Shown: positions 36,244 to 44,694 of the stretch, one piece after another
Position numbering within the stretch: the first letter of the stretch is position 1
Layout of the letters: every line of letters begins with the position of its first letter
DNA from: Anaerocolumna sp. AGMB13025
Lineage (GTDB): Bacteria > Bacillota > Clostridia > Lachnospirales > Lachnospiraceae
DNA length: 64,000 nt
Direction: 5' to 3'
Assembly (NCBI RefSeq): GCF_029689925.1
Contig: NZ_CP121445.1
Location: 1,109,001 to 1,173,000 of the forward strand
Made by a program: the position numbers and the translations under genes
Notes under the pieces: generated by a model
What the model saw: the letters and a program-made list of their open reading frames with translations, nothing else
Databases searched by the model: none
Told to the model about the DNA's origin: nothing

Positions 36244-38322
36244 ATGCACTGGCTGTCTAATAAAATAATAAAACACAAAATTGCAGTGCTAATAGCATTT
36301 GTAATTGCAACCATTTTATCCGTAGTATTAGCAAAGGGCGTAGTAGTGAATTATGATTTAATGAAATATCTTCCAAGTAATGCTCCTTCTACCACTGCTC
36401 TTGAAATAATGGATAAGGCATTTGACACCGCGCCCCCTAATTTAAGAATTCTAATTAAAGACGTTACCATACCCGAGGCCCTTGATTATAAAGATAAAAT
36501 TTCAAAGGTTCCAGGTGTAAAAGAAATAAACTGGCTGGATGATTCCGCCAACTTAGACGAACCCATTGAAATAATGGATAAAAAGACCCTTGATACCTGG
36601 TATAAGGACAACAATGCCTTATTTAGTGCCTATCTGGATTCAGAAAATTTAAAAGCATCTCTATCCGAAATAAAAAGTATCATCGGAGAAAATGGGGCCA
36701 TGTCCGGAGATGCGGTAAGCACCTCCGCCGCTCAAGAAGCATCCGGTTCAGAAGTTAATACCATGATGTTATTTATTGTTCCCCTTATTCTATTTATTTT
36801 GTTAATCACTACAAGTTCATGGTTTGAACCGATATTATTTCTTACTGCCATTGGTGTAGCAATACTTATAAATAATGGAACCAATATAATATTTGATGAT
36901 GTATCTTTTATTACCCAGACCTCCTCCTCCATTCTGCAACTGGCGGTATCCATGGATTATTCTATTTTCTTACTTCATAGATTTGCCGAATATCGGGCAG
37001 AAGGTGAGAATGTTAAGGATGCTATGGCAAAGGCTATGGCAAAATCCTTTTCCTCTATTCTGGCCAGTGGAATGACAACTATTTTAGGATTTGCGGCCCT
37101 AATTTTTATGAAATTTGGTTTAGGACCTGATATGGGTGTTGTATTAGGAAAGGGTATCGTATTCAGTCTATTATCTGTTATGTTCTTATTGCCGGTTATG
37201 ACAGTATTTACATACAAAATAATAGATAAAACCCATCATCGCTCGTTTGTTCCTTCCTTTACGGGTCTGGGTAAATTAGTACCAAAATTATTCCTGCCGG
37301 TTATTATTTTAGTTACCCTTCTAATCGTTCCCTCCTTTTTGGCACAGCAACATAATACATTCCTATATGGAAATGCCGTTATGACTGGTGATGAGACTAG
37401 TGATGTATGGAAGGATACAAACGAAATTGATACGTTATATGGAAAATCGAATCAACTCGTATTACTTATACCGTCAGATGATATAGGGTCCCAAATAGAA
37501 CTGACGAGTGATTTGAAAAAATTACCGGAGGTAACCTCCATTACCGGTTACACAGAAACCGTTGGAAGCGCGATCCCTATGGAGTATATACCAACGGATG
37601 TGTTAAATAAACTGGTAACTAATGGTTACAGCAGGCTGATTATAGATACGAATACGGATCAGGAAAGTGATCATGCATTTGAGGTAGTAACTAAAATAAG
37701 AGAGATATCTAAGGAACATTATGGAGATCAGTATTATTTAGCCGGCGGCAGTGTCAATGTATATGATATGAAGGAGACTGTTACAGCAGATAATAAAGTT
37801 GTTACTGTAATTAGTATTTTGGGTATTGGTCTAATTATTATGTTAACGTTCCGTTCACTATCCATTCCTATTATTTTAATCTTAGCCATCGAATCCTCTA
37901 TTTGGATAAATCTATCAGTTCCATATTTTGCTGGAAGCGGTCTGGCTTACATTGGATTTATGATCATAAATTCCGTACAATTAGGGGCAACAGTAGACTA
38001 TGCAATACTATTTGCCAACCGCTATATGGAAAACCGCAGAGTACTCGGTAAAAGAGACGCGATCTCAGCAACCATATCTAATACAACCGCGTCAATATTA
38101 ACCTCTGCCAGTATTTTATCGGTTTCTGGCATTATACTTGGGACAATCTCCTCCAATGGTGTGATAGGAGAATTAGGAATGCTGATTGGAAGAGGTGCTG
38201 CACTTTCGGCGGTTATGGTATTGTTTTTCCTGCCAGGACTTTTATACTTTGGAGATTTTTTGATAAGAAAATCAACAGTTGGAGCAGGCTTTATAACAAA
38301 AAAACAACAAGAAGCAGATTAA
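36244..38322 (+). CDS. MMPL/RND-family transporter (692 aa)
   Basis: Twelve predicted membrane helices in two repeats of 1+5 with two large extracytoplasmic loops (residues about 35-175 and 370-510). Each half has a conserved charged helix after the loop: V-S-M-D-Y-S-I-F-L-L-H-R near residue 235 and A-T-V-D-Y-A-I-L-F-A-N-R near 582, the MMPL proton-relay type motifs. It probably exports lipids, drugs or surface polymers. It is the first gene of an operon with a secreted partner and a two-component system. A GAAAGGAG site precedes ATG 36244. Confidence 0.88.
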   Translation: MHWLSNKIIKHKIAVLIAFVIATILSVVLAKGVVVNYDLMKYLPSNAPSTTALEIMDKAFDTAPPNLRILIKDVTIPEALDYKDKISKVPGVKEINWLDDSANLDEPIEIMDKKTLDTWYKDNNALFSAYLDSENLKASLSEIKSIIGENGAMSGDAVSTSAAQEASGSEVNTMMLFIVPLILFILLITTSSWFEPILFLTAIGVAILINNGTNIIFDDVSFITQTSSSILQLAVSMDYSIFLLHRFAEYRAEGENVKDAMAKAMAKSFSSILASGMTTILGFAALIFMKFGLGPDMGVVLGKGIVFSLLSVMFLLPVMTVFTYKIIDKTHHRSFVPSFTGLGKLVPKLFLPVIILVTLLIVPSFLAQQHNTFLYGNAVMTGDETSDVWKDTNEIDTLYGKSNQLVLLIPSDDIGSQIELTSDLKKLPEVTSITGYTETVGSAIPMEYIPTDVLNKLVTNGYSRLIIDTNTDQESDHAFEVVTKIREISKEHYGDQYYLAGGSVNVYDMKETVTADNKVVTVISILGIGLIIMLTFRSLSIPIILILAIESSIWINLSVPYFAGSGLAYIGFMIINSVQLGATVDYAILFANRYMENRRVLGKRDAISATISNTTASILTSASILSVSGIILGTISSNGVIGELGMLIGRGAALSAVMVLFFLPGLLYFGDFLIRKSTVGAGFITKKQQEAD

Positions 38323-38377
38323 TATAAGAATCGAATCATGATGTTAAGATAAAAGAAAAGAAAGGATGTAAATCGAT

Positions 38378-39793
38378 ATGTTAAAGAGAAAAATAAACAA
38401 ATTAATTGCTGCAACCTTAAGTTTGTCCTTCCTGTTTAGTTTGCCCCTTACAGCGAATGCGGCTGTTGCTCAAATTCCAAAAGACGAAAATGTATATGCA
38501 ATTCTAGGTCATAATGGTGAGGTAAATAATATTTATGTGGTGAACTCCTTCGAATCCGACACCGAAGCCTCATTTACTGATTATGGTGATTATAACTCCT
38601 TGCGAAACCTAAGTAATACGAATGAATTGCAGGTTCAGGACGGTAAAATAACAAGTACAGTGCCAAAAGGCAGATTTTATTACCAGGGGGATTTCGTGTC
38701 TAAAGAGCTGCCCTGGAATATTGAAATTGGCTATAAATTAGATAATAAGGAAATAAAACCGGAAGATTTAATTGGAAAAAGCGGTAAGGTTGAAATAAGC
38801 ATAGATGTAACAAAAAATGAAAAAGTGAAAGATGTATTTTTTAATAATTATACCCTGCAGATTTCCACTAGTTTAGATGGAAAAAAGTTTTCTGATATCA
38901 TGGCAGAAGGTGCGACCATAGCAAATGCAGGTAATAATAAAAGTATTAATTTTTCACTCTTGCCTGGAGATGAAAAAACCTTTATGATAAAGGCAGACGT
39001 TGAAAACTTTGAATTAAATCCGATTCAATTTAATGGGGTGTTATTAGCCATGGATATTAGTCTTGAAGGAACGGATACCATGACGGAGGATGTAGTTAAA
39101 TTAAGCGACGGTATTAGTAAGCTAAATGATGGGGCAGAAAAGTTAAAAGACGGTTCAGAAAATTATTATAAAGGACTTAATTCGTTAGCCGGTAATACTG
39201 GCAAGATAACGAGTTCTTCTACTGCGATAGGAAGTGCAATTTCTGATACCTCAAAAGGCTTAGCGGAATTACTTAAAAGTACGGCCCAATTAAATGAGTT
39301 AGCAACAGCTATGCTTAAATCAACAGATCCTCAAACTCAGGCATTGGCAAAAGGGTATCTTTCTCAAGCAAAAGCCTTGGAACAAATTTCAGCTGGATTA
39401 ACAAGCTTATCCGGTCAATACACGCAGTTTGATGCCGGAGTTGGACAATTAGCAGGTGGGATTAATTCACTGAATAATGGATATAAGGAACTAAACAGCG
39501 GTATCAGTAAACTCTCAGAGGGCACAAAGGAGCTTTCTGATAACACTTCCGGTATGGATACCAAGATTCAAGATAAGATAGATTCCATGGTATCTGATTT
39601 CTCCCATAAAGATTTTAAGCCGGTATCCTTTGTTTCACCTGATAATAAAAATATTGGTGCCGTACAATTTGCAATCAGGACAGATGCATTAAAAATTCCG
39701 GAGGCAGCAGCTACCGTGGAAGAAGAGAAGGCTCCATTAACCTTCTGGCAGAAATTATTAAATTTATTTGGTCTATATAAAGAAGAGGAATAA
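38378..39793 (+). CDS. Secreted coiled-coil partner of the MMPL transporter (YhgE/Pip-like, 471 aa)
   Basis: Signal peptide at 1-29 (A-N-A-A). Residues about 35-235 are beta-rich. Residues 240-400 are heptad repeats of the type K-L-x-D-G-x-x-K-L-x-D-G-A-E-K-L-K-D-G, as in YhgE/Pip-like proteins that accompany MMPL transporters. It ends in a short hydrophobic/charged tail (W-Q-K-L-L-N-L-F-G-L). Likely an extracytoplasmic accessory subunit of the adjacent transporter, 55 bases downstream of it with AAAGGATG. Confidence 0.78.
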   Translation: MLKRKINKLIAATLSLSFLFSLPLTANAAVAQIPKDENVYAILGHNGEVNNIYVVNSFESDTEASFTDYGDYNSLRNLSNTNELQVQDGKITSTVPKGRFYYQGDFVSKELPWNIEIGYKLDNKEIKPEDLIGKSGKVEISIDVTKNEKVKDVFFNNYTLQISTSLDGKKFSDIMAEGATIANAGNNKSINFSLLPGDEKTFMIKADVENFELNPIQFNGVLLAMDISLEGTDTMTEDVVKLSDGISKLNDGAEKLKDGSENYYKGLNSLAGNTGKITSSSTAIGSAISDTSKGLAELLKSTAQLNELATAMLKSTDPQTQALAKGYLSQAKALEQISAGLTSLSGQYTQFDAGVGQLAGGINSLNNGYKELNSGISKLSEGTKELSDNTSGMDTKIQDKIDSMVSDFSHKDFKPVSFVSPDNKNIGAVQFAIRTDALKIPEAAATVEEEKAPLTFWQKLLNLFGLYKEEE

Positions 39794-39905
39794 GTGTGAA
39801 TCAGAAATTTATAATGAGAAAGATTGCCATACTGAGCAGCTTTCACACATTCGTATTTGTAGCAGTATCCCAGGCCAGCCTGGGATATGCAATGGGTGTA
39901 AATCA
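39794..39905 (+). repeat. Chained hairpin repeat before the MMPL-operon regulator
   Basis: GTGTGAA (39794-39800) pairs with TTCACAC (39842-39848) around a 41-base loop. A GTAGCAGT linker follows, then a perfect 10-bp stem TATCCCAGGC (39866-39875)/GCCTGGGATA (39878-39887) with a two-base loop, then TGCAATGGGTGTAA. It has the same order of parts as the copy at 35759-35955, with different stem sequences. Confidence 0.75.
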
Positions 39906-39941
39906 TAAAATAGAAGGTTGTTTCCGGCAGAAAGGATAGGT

Positions 39942-40634
39942 ATGCAAAAGATTCTAATCGTTGATGATGATAAAGAAATCGCGGATTTAATATCAGATGC
40001 TCTAGCGGATGAAGGATTTACTACGGTATTAGCCTATGACGGGGAAGAGGCAATTGAAATCATAGAAAAAAATGCTGATTTCACATTAATCGTATTAGAC
40101 ATCATGATGCCAAAGGCAGATGGACTGAGTGTATGCCGTAGAATTAGAGATAATGTTGTATGCCCTATTATATTTTTGTCAGCAAAAAATCAAATTCTTG
40201 ATAAACTTTTAGGGCTGGAAATGGGCGGAGATGACTATATTACAAAGCCCTTTGTAGTAGAGGAGCTAATTGCAAGAGTAAAAGCTCACCTTCGCAGAGA
40301 AAATAGAATCAAACAGTTTCAGGATCAAAAAGTTGTAATACGTATTGGTGATATAGAAATTTATAAAGAGAATTATGAAGTTTTGTTAAATAAGACACCA
40401 ATCCCTTTATCAACCAGAGAATTTCAGGTTTTATTATATTTATGTGAAAATGTAGGTAAAGTATTATCGAAGGAGCAGATATTTATGGCGGTTTGGGGGG
40501 ATGAATACGGAGATATCGGTGCAGTGGCAATTAACATAAAAAATATACGTGATAAACTGGATAAGGACCATCAATATATTAGAACTGTCTGGGGAGTCGG
40601 CTATAAATTGGTAGAAGGGCTTGGGAAAGTGTAG
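39942..40634 (+). CDS. OmpR-family response regulator of the MMPL operon
   Basis: Receiver domain with D8-D9-D10 and phosphoacceptor D53 (V-L-D-I-M-M-P), then a winged-helix DNA-binding domain (residues about 130-228) with L-S-T-R-E-F-Q-V-L-L-Y-L and I-R-T-V-W-G-V-G-Y-K-L. AAAGGA at 39931 fixes ATG 39942 in place of upstream TTG 39918. The cognate kinase follows at 40765. It probably controls the transporter genes upstream. Confidence 0.9.
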   Translation: MQKILIVDDDKEIADLISDALADEGFTTVLAYDGEEAIEIIEKNADFTLIVLDIMMPKADGLSVCRRIRDNVVCPIIFLSAKNQILDKLLGLEMGGDDYITKPFVVEELIARVKAHLRRENRIKQFQDQKVVIRIGDIEIYKENYEVLLNKTPIPLSTREFQVLLYLCENVGKVLSKEQIFMAVWGDEYGDIGAVAINIKNIRDKLDKDHQYIRTVWGVGYKLVEGLGKV

Positions 40635-40764
40635 AAAAACTGCTTCACAGTTTCTTTGGAAATATTTCTCAGGATTTTGAGGCAGCCATGTCGCCAGTCA
40701 TGAAGAAAAAGCATAATACACACTTATTGTAAGATGCCCTAGGCGCGGCATCATGGAGAAAAGC

Positions 40765-42048
40765 ATGAGTATAAAATATAAAATACCGTTAATGGTGCTT
40801 GGCATCTTTCTATTTAATATATTATTTATTGGAGCCTATTACCGATTTTCATTGTCTAAAAACATATCAATAAATCATGATAAAAATATTGCATACTTAG
40901 AAAAAACGGCGAGAGAACTAACTCAAGCTGCAAAAACCCAGTATGATTATAAAGAATATTTAGCGAAAAGTGCGAAAGAGAAAGGGCTTGTTCTGCAAAT
41001 GAAAGACAGAGCGGGTAATGTTTTATATTCAACGGGAAAAACTTTTCATGCAAATATGAATCTTAGTACACAGGATGTGTTTGTGCAAAATGGTAACATC
41101 TATTTACTTAAAGTGATTTGGCCGATTCCCTTAAGAGTAAACCCAGCCTTTCGTATTATAGATGATTTGTTTTGGGGAGAAATAGTCATCATATCCGTTT
41201 CGCTTCTTATATTGATGTATGCGATGCATCGAAGGATTGTAAGTCCGATTGTTGAGTTACAGAAAATCATGCTGCAATACAAAAAGGGTAAAAAACCTAT
41301 TATAGAGAATCGGTACGATGAGATTGGTATACTGCAACAGGTTTATTCGGAACTAATCGACCTTTTGGAAGCAGATAAGCAGCTTCAATACCGAATTATT
41401 GCTTCTATTTCCCATGACATTAAAACTCCCTTAACTTCTGTAATGGGGTATGCAGAAAGACTGCAAAAAGGAACCGTAAGTGCGGAGCGTTTTACCAAAT
41501 ATATTCAAACAATATATTCAAAATCTAAAATGATAAAAGAATTAGTGGATGAGTTTGATGATTATGTGGGGGTAGAATTACAATCCGGTTTCAAAATGCA
41601 GGAAATGAAAGTGTTACAATTCCGAGATCTTTTGGAACAGGAATATTATGAAGAACTTAGTTTCCTGGAGGTAGATTTTCAGGTTATATGTAGTTGCCCT
41701 GACAGTAAGATTATGGTTGACTTAACAAAATTATATAGAGTATTTGGGAATATAATAAGTAATAGCCTTAAGTATAAACAAAAAGAGCAGTTAAAAATCA
41801 CCATCGATATATTCAAAGAGTATGAAAAAATTGTATTTCTCATAGCAGATAACGGAAGCGGAGTAGAGGAAGAAGATATTATGAAAATATTTGAACCTTT
41901 TTACACCTCAGATCAGAGCAGGCGGGTAGCCGGTCTAGGCTTATCGATATGTAAAAGCCTTGTAGACCGTCATGGCGGAAGCATCAGGGCTTATAACAAT
42001 ACGGTTGGTGGACTTAGTATTCGAATTGAGCTTAATGAAAAGCTATAA
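40765..42048 (+). CDS. Sensor histidine kinase of the MMPL operon (427 aa)
   Basis: Two membrane helices (residues about 8-28 and 130-155) enclose a small extracytoplasmic sensor. A HAMP-like linker, a HisKA domain (I-A-S-I-S-H-D-I-K-T-P-L-T-S-V) and an HATPase domain (N-I-I-S-N-S-L-K-Y, D-N-G-S-G, G-L-G-L-S) follow. An in-frame ATG at 40753 lacks a site, whereas GGAG at 40755-40758 serves ATG 40765. The 130-base gap from the regulator holds a degenerate hairpin-repeat copy (GATGCC/GGCATC at about 40733-40752). Confidence 0.88.
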   Translation: MSIKYKIPLMVLGIFLFNILFIGAYYRFSLSKNISINHDKNIAYLEKTARELTQAAKTQYDYKEYLAKSAKEKGLVLQMKDRAGNVLYSTGKTFHANMNLSTQDVFVQNGNIYLLKVIWPIPLRVNPAFRIIDDLFWGEIVIISVSLLILMYAMHRRIVSPIVELQKIMLQYKKGKKPIIENRYDEIGILQQVYSELIDLLEADKQLQYRIIASISHDIKTPLTSVMGYAERLQKGTVSAERFTKYIQTIYSKSKMIKELVDEFDDYVGVELQSGFKMQEMKVLQFRDLLEQEYYEELSFLEVDFQVICSCPDSKIMVDLTKLYRVFGNIISNSLKYKQKEQLKITIDIFKEYEKIVFLIADNGSGVEEEDIMKIFEPFYTSDQSRRVAGLGLSICKSLVDRHGGSIRAYNNTVGGLSIRIELNEKL

Positions 42049-42124
42049 GAGGAGTTAGTCAATGCAGAAGTTTCAATGAAACAAGAATAAATAACAGTAA
42101 GAGTCAATAGGAAGGAGTTCTAGT

Positions 42125-42469
42125 ATGGAAAAACCGAATCGGCTTTATATTCTTTGGACAAACGCAGATATTCTTACCTCGGACAAAATGGTTATGATGT
42201 ATGCCACAAATAGTAAAATACATCAATGGTGGCAGGAGGTAACTGTAATTATCTGGGGAGCTACTGCGAAACTGGCAGCAGAGAATGATTTGATTCAAAC
42301 AAAAATTAAAATTGCCCAACAGGCAGGTGTTCAGTTTTCGGCATGCAAAGCCTGTGCAGAGCAATTAGGGGTTGCAGATAAACTTATAGACCTGGATGTA
42401 GAAGTCATGTACTGGGGTGAAGGATTGACAGATATCCTGAAAAATGATGAAAAACTAATTACCATATAA
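42125..42469 (+). CDS. DsrE-family protein (114 aa)
   Basis: Small DsrE/DsrF-like fold protein: L-Y-I-L-W-T-N-A-D at the start, V-I-I-W-G-A-T-A-K-L-A-A in the second strand, and A-G-V-Q-F-S-A-C-K-A-C-A-E-Q-L-G with the Cys pair (C-x-x-C) near residues 75-80 where sulfur-carrier relatives bear their active Cys. Its role here is unknown. GAAGGAG precedes ATG 42125. It may be the last gene of the MMPL operon, 76 bases after the kinase. Confidence 0.85.
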   Translation: MEKPNRLYILWTNADILTSDKMVMMYATNSKIHQWWQEVTVIIWGATAKLAAENDLIQTKIKIAQQAGVQFSACKACAEQLGVADKLIDLDVEVMYWGEGLTDILKNDEKLITI

Positions 42470-42584
42470 CTCATTATCTGTGTCCAGACTGATATTCTAC
42501 AACTTGCAACAGTCTCTTCAATACGGGAAAGCTGTGTATGAAGTTACATGTTACGAGGTCCCATCTAAGATATTTGCTCAAATT

Positions 42585-42715
42585 TTATAGTATTTGTATT
42601 GGTATACTTGATAAAATCAGTATTCGTGTTAATCAATTCTTACAATTTAGGAATTGATTAACACGAATACTGATTTTATCAAGTTATTTTTAGTTTATAA
42701 ACTGGGATTTTTGAG
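42585..42715. repeat. Short member of the long-palindrome family with a perfect 33-bp stem
   Basis: Arms at 42607-42639 and 42651-42683 are perfectly complementary over 33 bases around an 11-base loop. The outermost part (CTTGATAAAATCAG / CTGATTTTATCAAG) and the flanks (TTGGTATA before, TTATTTTTAGTTTATAAACTG after) are those of the 312-bp element at 49342-49655, but the interior is different. It could also terminate the upstream operon. Confidence 0.8.
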
Positions 42716-42800
42716 TATTTAGAAAAACTTAAAATAAAAGTATAGAAGTATTAATATTTATGGAGTAACATAATTTACATATTCAGGTAGTTGAGGAGGA

Positions 42801-42816
42801 TGGCAGTGTACTGCCA
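42801..42816. promoter_or_regulatory. 16-bp palindrome upstream of the first DUF5050 lipoprotein gene
   Basis: TGGCAGTGTACTGCCA is a perfect palindrome, followed by a conserved AT-rich leader and AAAGGAG before the ATG. An identical palindrome with the same spacing lies before the second copy (44655-44670). It is either an operator or an RNA hairpin in the leader. Confidence 0.5.
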
Positions 42817-42840
42817 GTATATATAATTAAAGGAGCAAAT

Positions 42841-44619
42841 ATGAAAAAATTTATTATCATTTTTACTGTTCTCATCTCAATGCTTTGCTTTAGCAGTTGC
42901 GGGACACAGCATGAGAAGGTTACACCAGCAGTAGTTAATACAACGGAACTTGAAACCAGTAATTCATCAACTTCTGGAGTTTCTGTGACTTTCGAAGGTT
43001 CTGAAAAAACGGAAGATTCTTTAAAAACAAAACCGGAAAATGCAGTTTCAAGGACATCAAAGTCAGTAAATATTGAGGGTGATTGTGCGGTTCAAGACGG
43101 AAGGATTTATTATGCTAATCATTTTGATGATGGTACACTCTATAGTATGAATATCGACGGCAGTGATAACCGTAAACTTAATGATGATTTGACGCCGTGG
43201 TTCTATGTGTCTGGTGACCGGATTTATTACGAAAACGGGAAGGGTGGGAACATTTATGTCATGAATGCCGATGGCAGCGGTAATAAAAAGCTGAATGAGG
43301 ATAATTCCGTAAATATTAATATCTTTGGGAATCGTATATATTACCTCAATTGGGATGATAACTCTGCTCTTTACAGCATGAACACCGACGGCAGTGACCG
43401 GAAAAAATTAAGCAGCGACGAGCTATTATACATGAATGTGGTCGATAACCGAATATACTATTTTTGCGAAAAAGAAGGTTTAAAAGGAATTTACAGCGCT
43501 AATACCGATGGAAGCGACAAAATTAAGTTAACCGATGATATTCCATATCGTATAACAGTGGCAGACGGCTGGATTTATTATAATAATGAAAAGGATTCTA
43601 ATAAACTTTATGCCATCAGAACCGACGGCAGCGACAGACATAAACTGATTGATGACTATGCCTTAAGCATAAATGTGGCGGGTGACCAGATTTATTATAT
43701 AAAAGGGGATGAGTGGAAATTCTACCGCGTAAATAAGGACGGCAGCAATCGGAAACTTCTTTCTGAGGATAGTGCGGACTGGATTTGCGTCTTTAATAAC
43801 CGGATTTATTATACCATGAGTGGTGCAAAGATTTATTCCATGGATACAGATGGCGGTGATATACGGGTTATAAAAGATTTAAGCGATGGAGCTTATAAGG
43901 AGGTAACCTATGAAATCACCAGCCGATTAAGTGAAGATATGCCTGAATTCCGTTTTGTTGCTACTGGGAAGACCCGGAACACTCTGACCCTGGAAGAATG
44001 GGGGATGGGTTATGTTATGGGGTTAGAGGTCTATGATGAAAAAGACCGTCCACTTCTCAAAGAGGACTATTCCTATTCTGATCTTGATGAGGTAATTGGA
44101 AACTATGTTTACAATAATATGATGGACACCATGGGTCTCCATGTTACAGATGTAAATTTTGACGGTTATAAAGATGTGATTATCCTGAATAGTTTTAGCG
44201 GAGCCCATTCAAATACATTGTATGATTGCTGGCTTTGGAACCAAAAGACATCGTCCTTTGTTAAATCGGAATCCTTTTCTGATATTTGCAATCCTGCCCT
44301 TAATCCAGAGAAAAAATGCATTTACTCAAGCGGAGGTTCCGGCGCCAGTCATCAGGTTTGGGAAATCTATCAGTATATTGACGGAAAGTTCGTGGTTACG
44401 AATAATTTGTCCTATGTAGAGAATAATGAGGGATATCATTTTACCGAACAAAACCTTGTAAACGGGAAAATGAAAACCCTGCGGGACGACCTAATTAAGG
44501 CGGGAAATTTTAACGACGCGCTGTCTGCCGCGGGTTATATAGGGGATAAGGTTTGGCAGCTTGATAATCCTCGTTGGTATATGTTTGGAGGTCATCATGC
44601 TGACCAATGGCTGGAATAA
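42841..44619 (+). CDS. DUF5050 beta-propeller lipoprotein, copy 1 (592 aa)
   Basis: Lipoprotein signal with lipobox L-C-F-S-S-C (Cys near residue 20), a Ser/Thr/Glu-rich linker to about residue 70, then seven or so repeats of the DUF5050 type (G-x-R-I-Y-Y ... L-Y-S-M-N-x-D-G-S-D-x-x-K-L) at about 75-350 that form a beta propeller. A C-terminal domain (about 360-592) contains D-V-N-F-D-G-Y-K-D-V-I-I-L, an FG-GAP/XAC2610-like calcium-binding motif. It is anchored outside the membrane and probably binds ligand or protein. It is a tandem paralogue of the next gene. Confidence 0.88.
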   Translation: MKKFIIIFTVLISMLCFSSCGTQHEKVTPAVVNTTELETSNSSTSGVSVTFEGSEKTEDSLKTKPENAVSRTSKSVNIEGDCAVQDGRIYYANHFDDGTLYSMNIDGSDNRKLNDDLTPWFYVSGDRIYYENGKGGNIYVMNADGSGNKKLNEDNSVNINIFGNRIYYLNWDDNSALYSMNTDGSDRKKLSSDELLYMNVVDNRIYYFCEKEGLKGIYSANTDGSDKIKLTDDIPYRITVADGWIYYNNEKDSNKLYAIRTDGSDRHKLIDDYALSINVAGDQIYYIKGDEWKFYRVNKDGSNRKLLSEDSADWICVFNNRIYYTMSGAKIYSMDTDGGDIRVIKDLSDGAYKEVTYEITSRLSEDMPEFRFVATGKTRNTLTLEEWGMGYVMGLEVYDEKDRPLLKEDYSYSDLDEVIGNYVYNNMMDTMGLHVTDVNFDGYKDVIILNSFSGAHSNTLYDCWLWNQKTSSFVKSESFSDICNPALNPEKKCIYSSGGSGASHQVWEIYQYIDGKFVVTNNLSYVENNEGYHFTEQNLVNGKMKTLRDDLIKAGNFNDALSAAGYIGDKVWQLDNPRWYMFGGHHADQWLE

Positions 44620-44654
44620 TATCTAATATCCATTATATTCACTGTTTAGGAGAA

Positions 44655-44670
44655 TGGCAGTGTACTGCCA
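44655..44670. promoter_or_regulatory. 16-bp palindrome upstream of the second DUF5050 lipoprotein gene
   Basis: Identical copy of TGGCAGTGTACTGCCA at the same distance from the start codon as in the first paralogue, showing that the duplication included the upstream leader. Confidence 0.5.
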
Positions 44671-44694
44671 GTTTATATAATTAAAGGAGTATAT

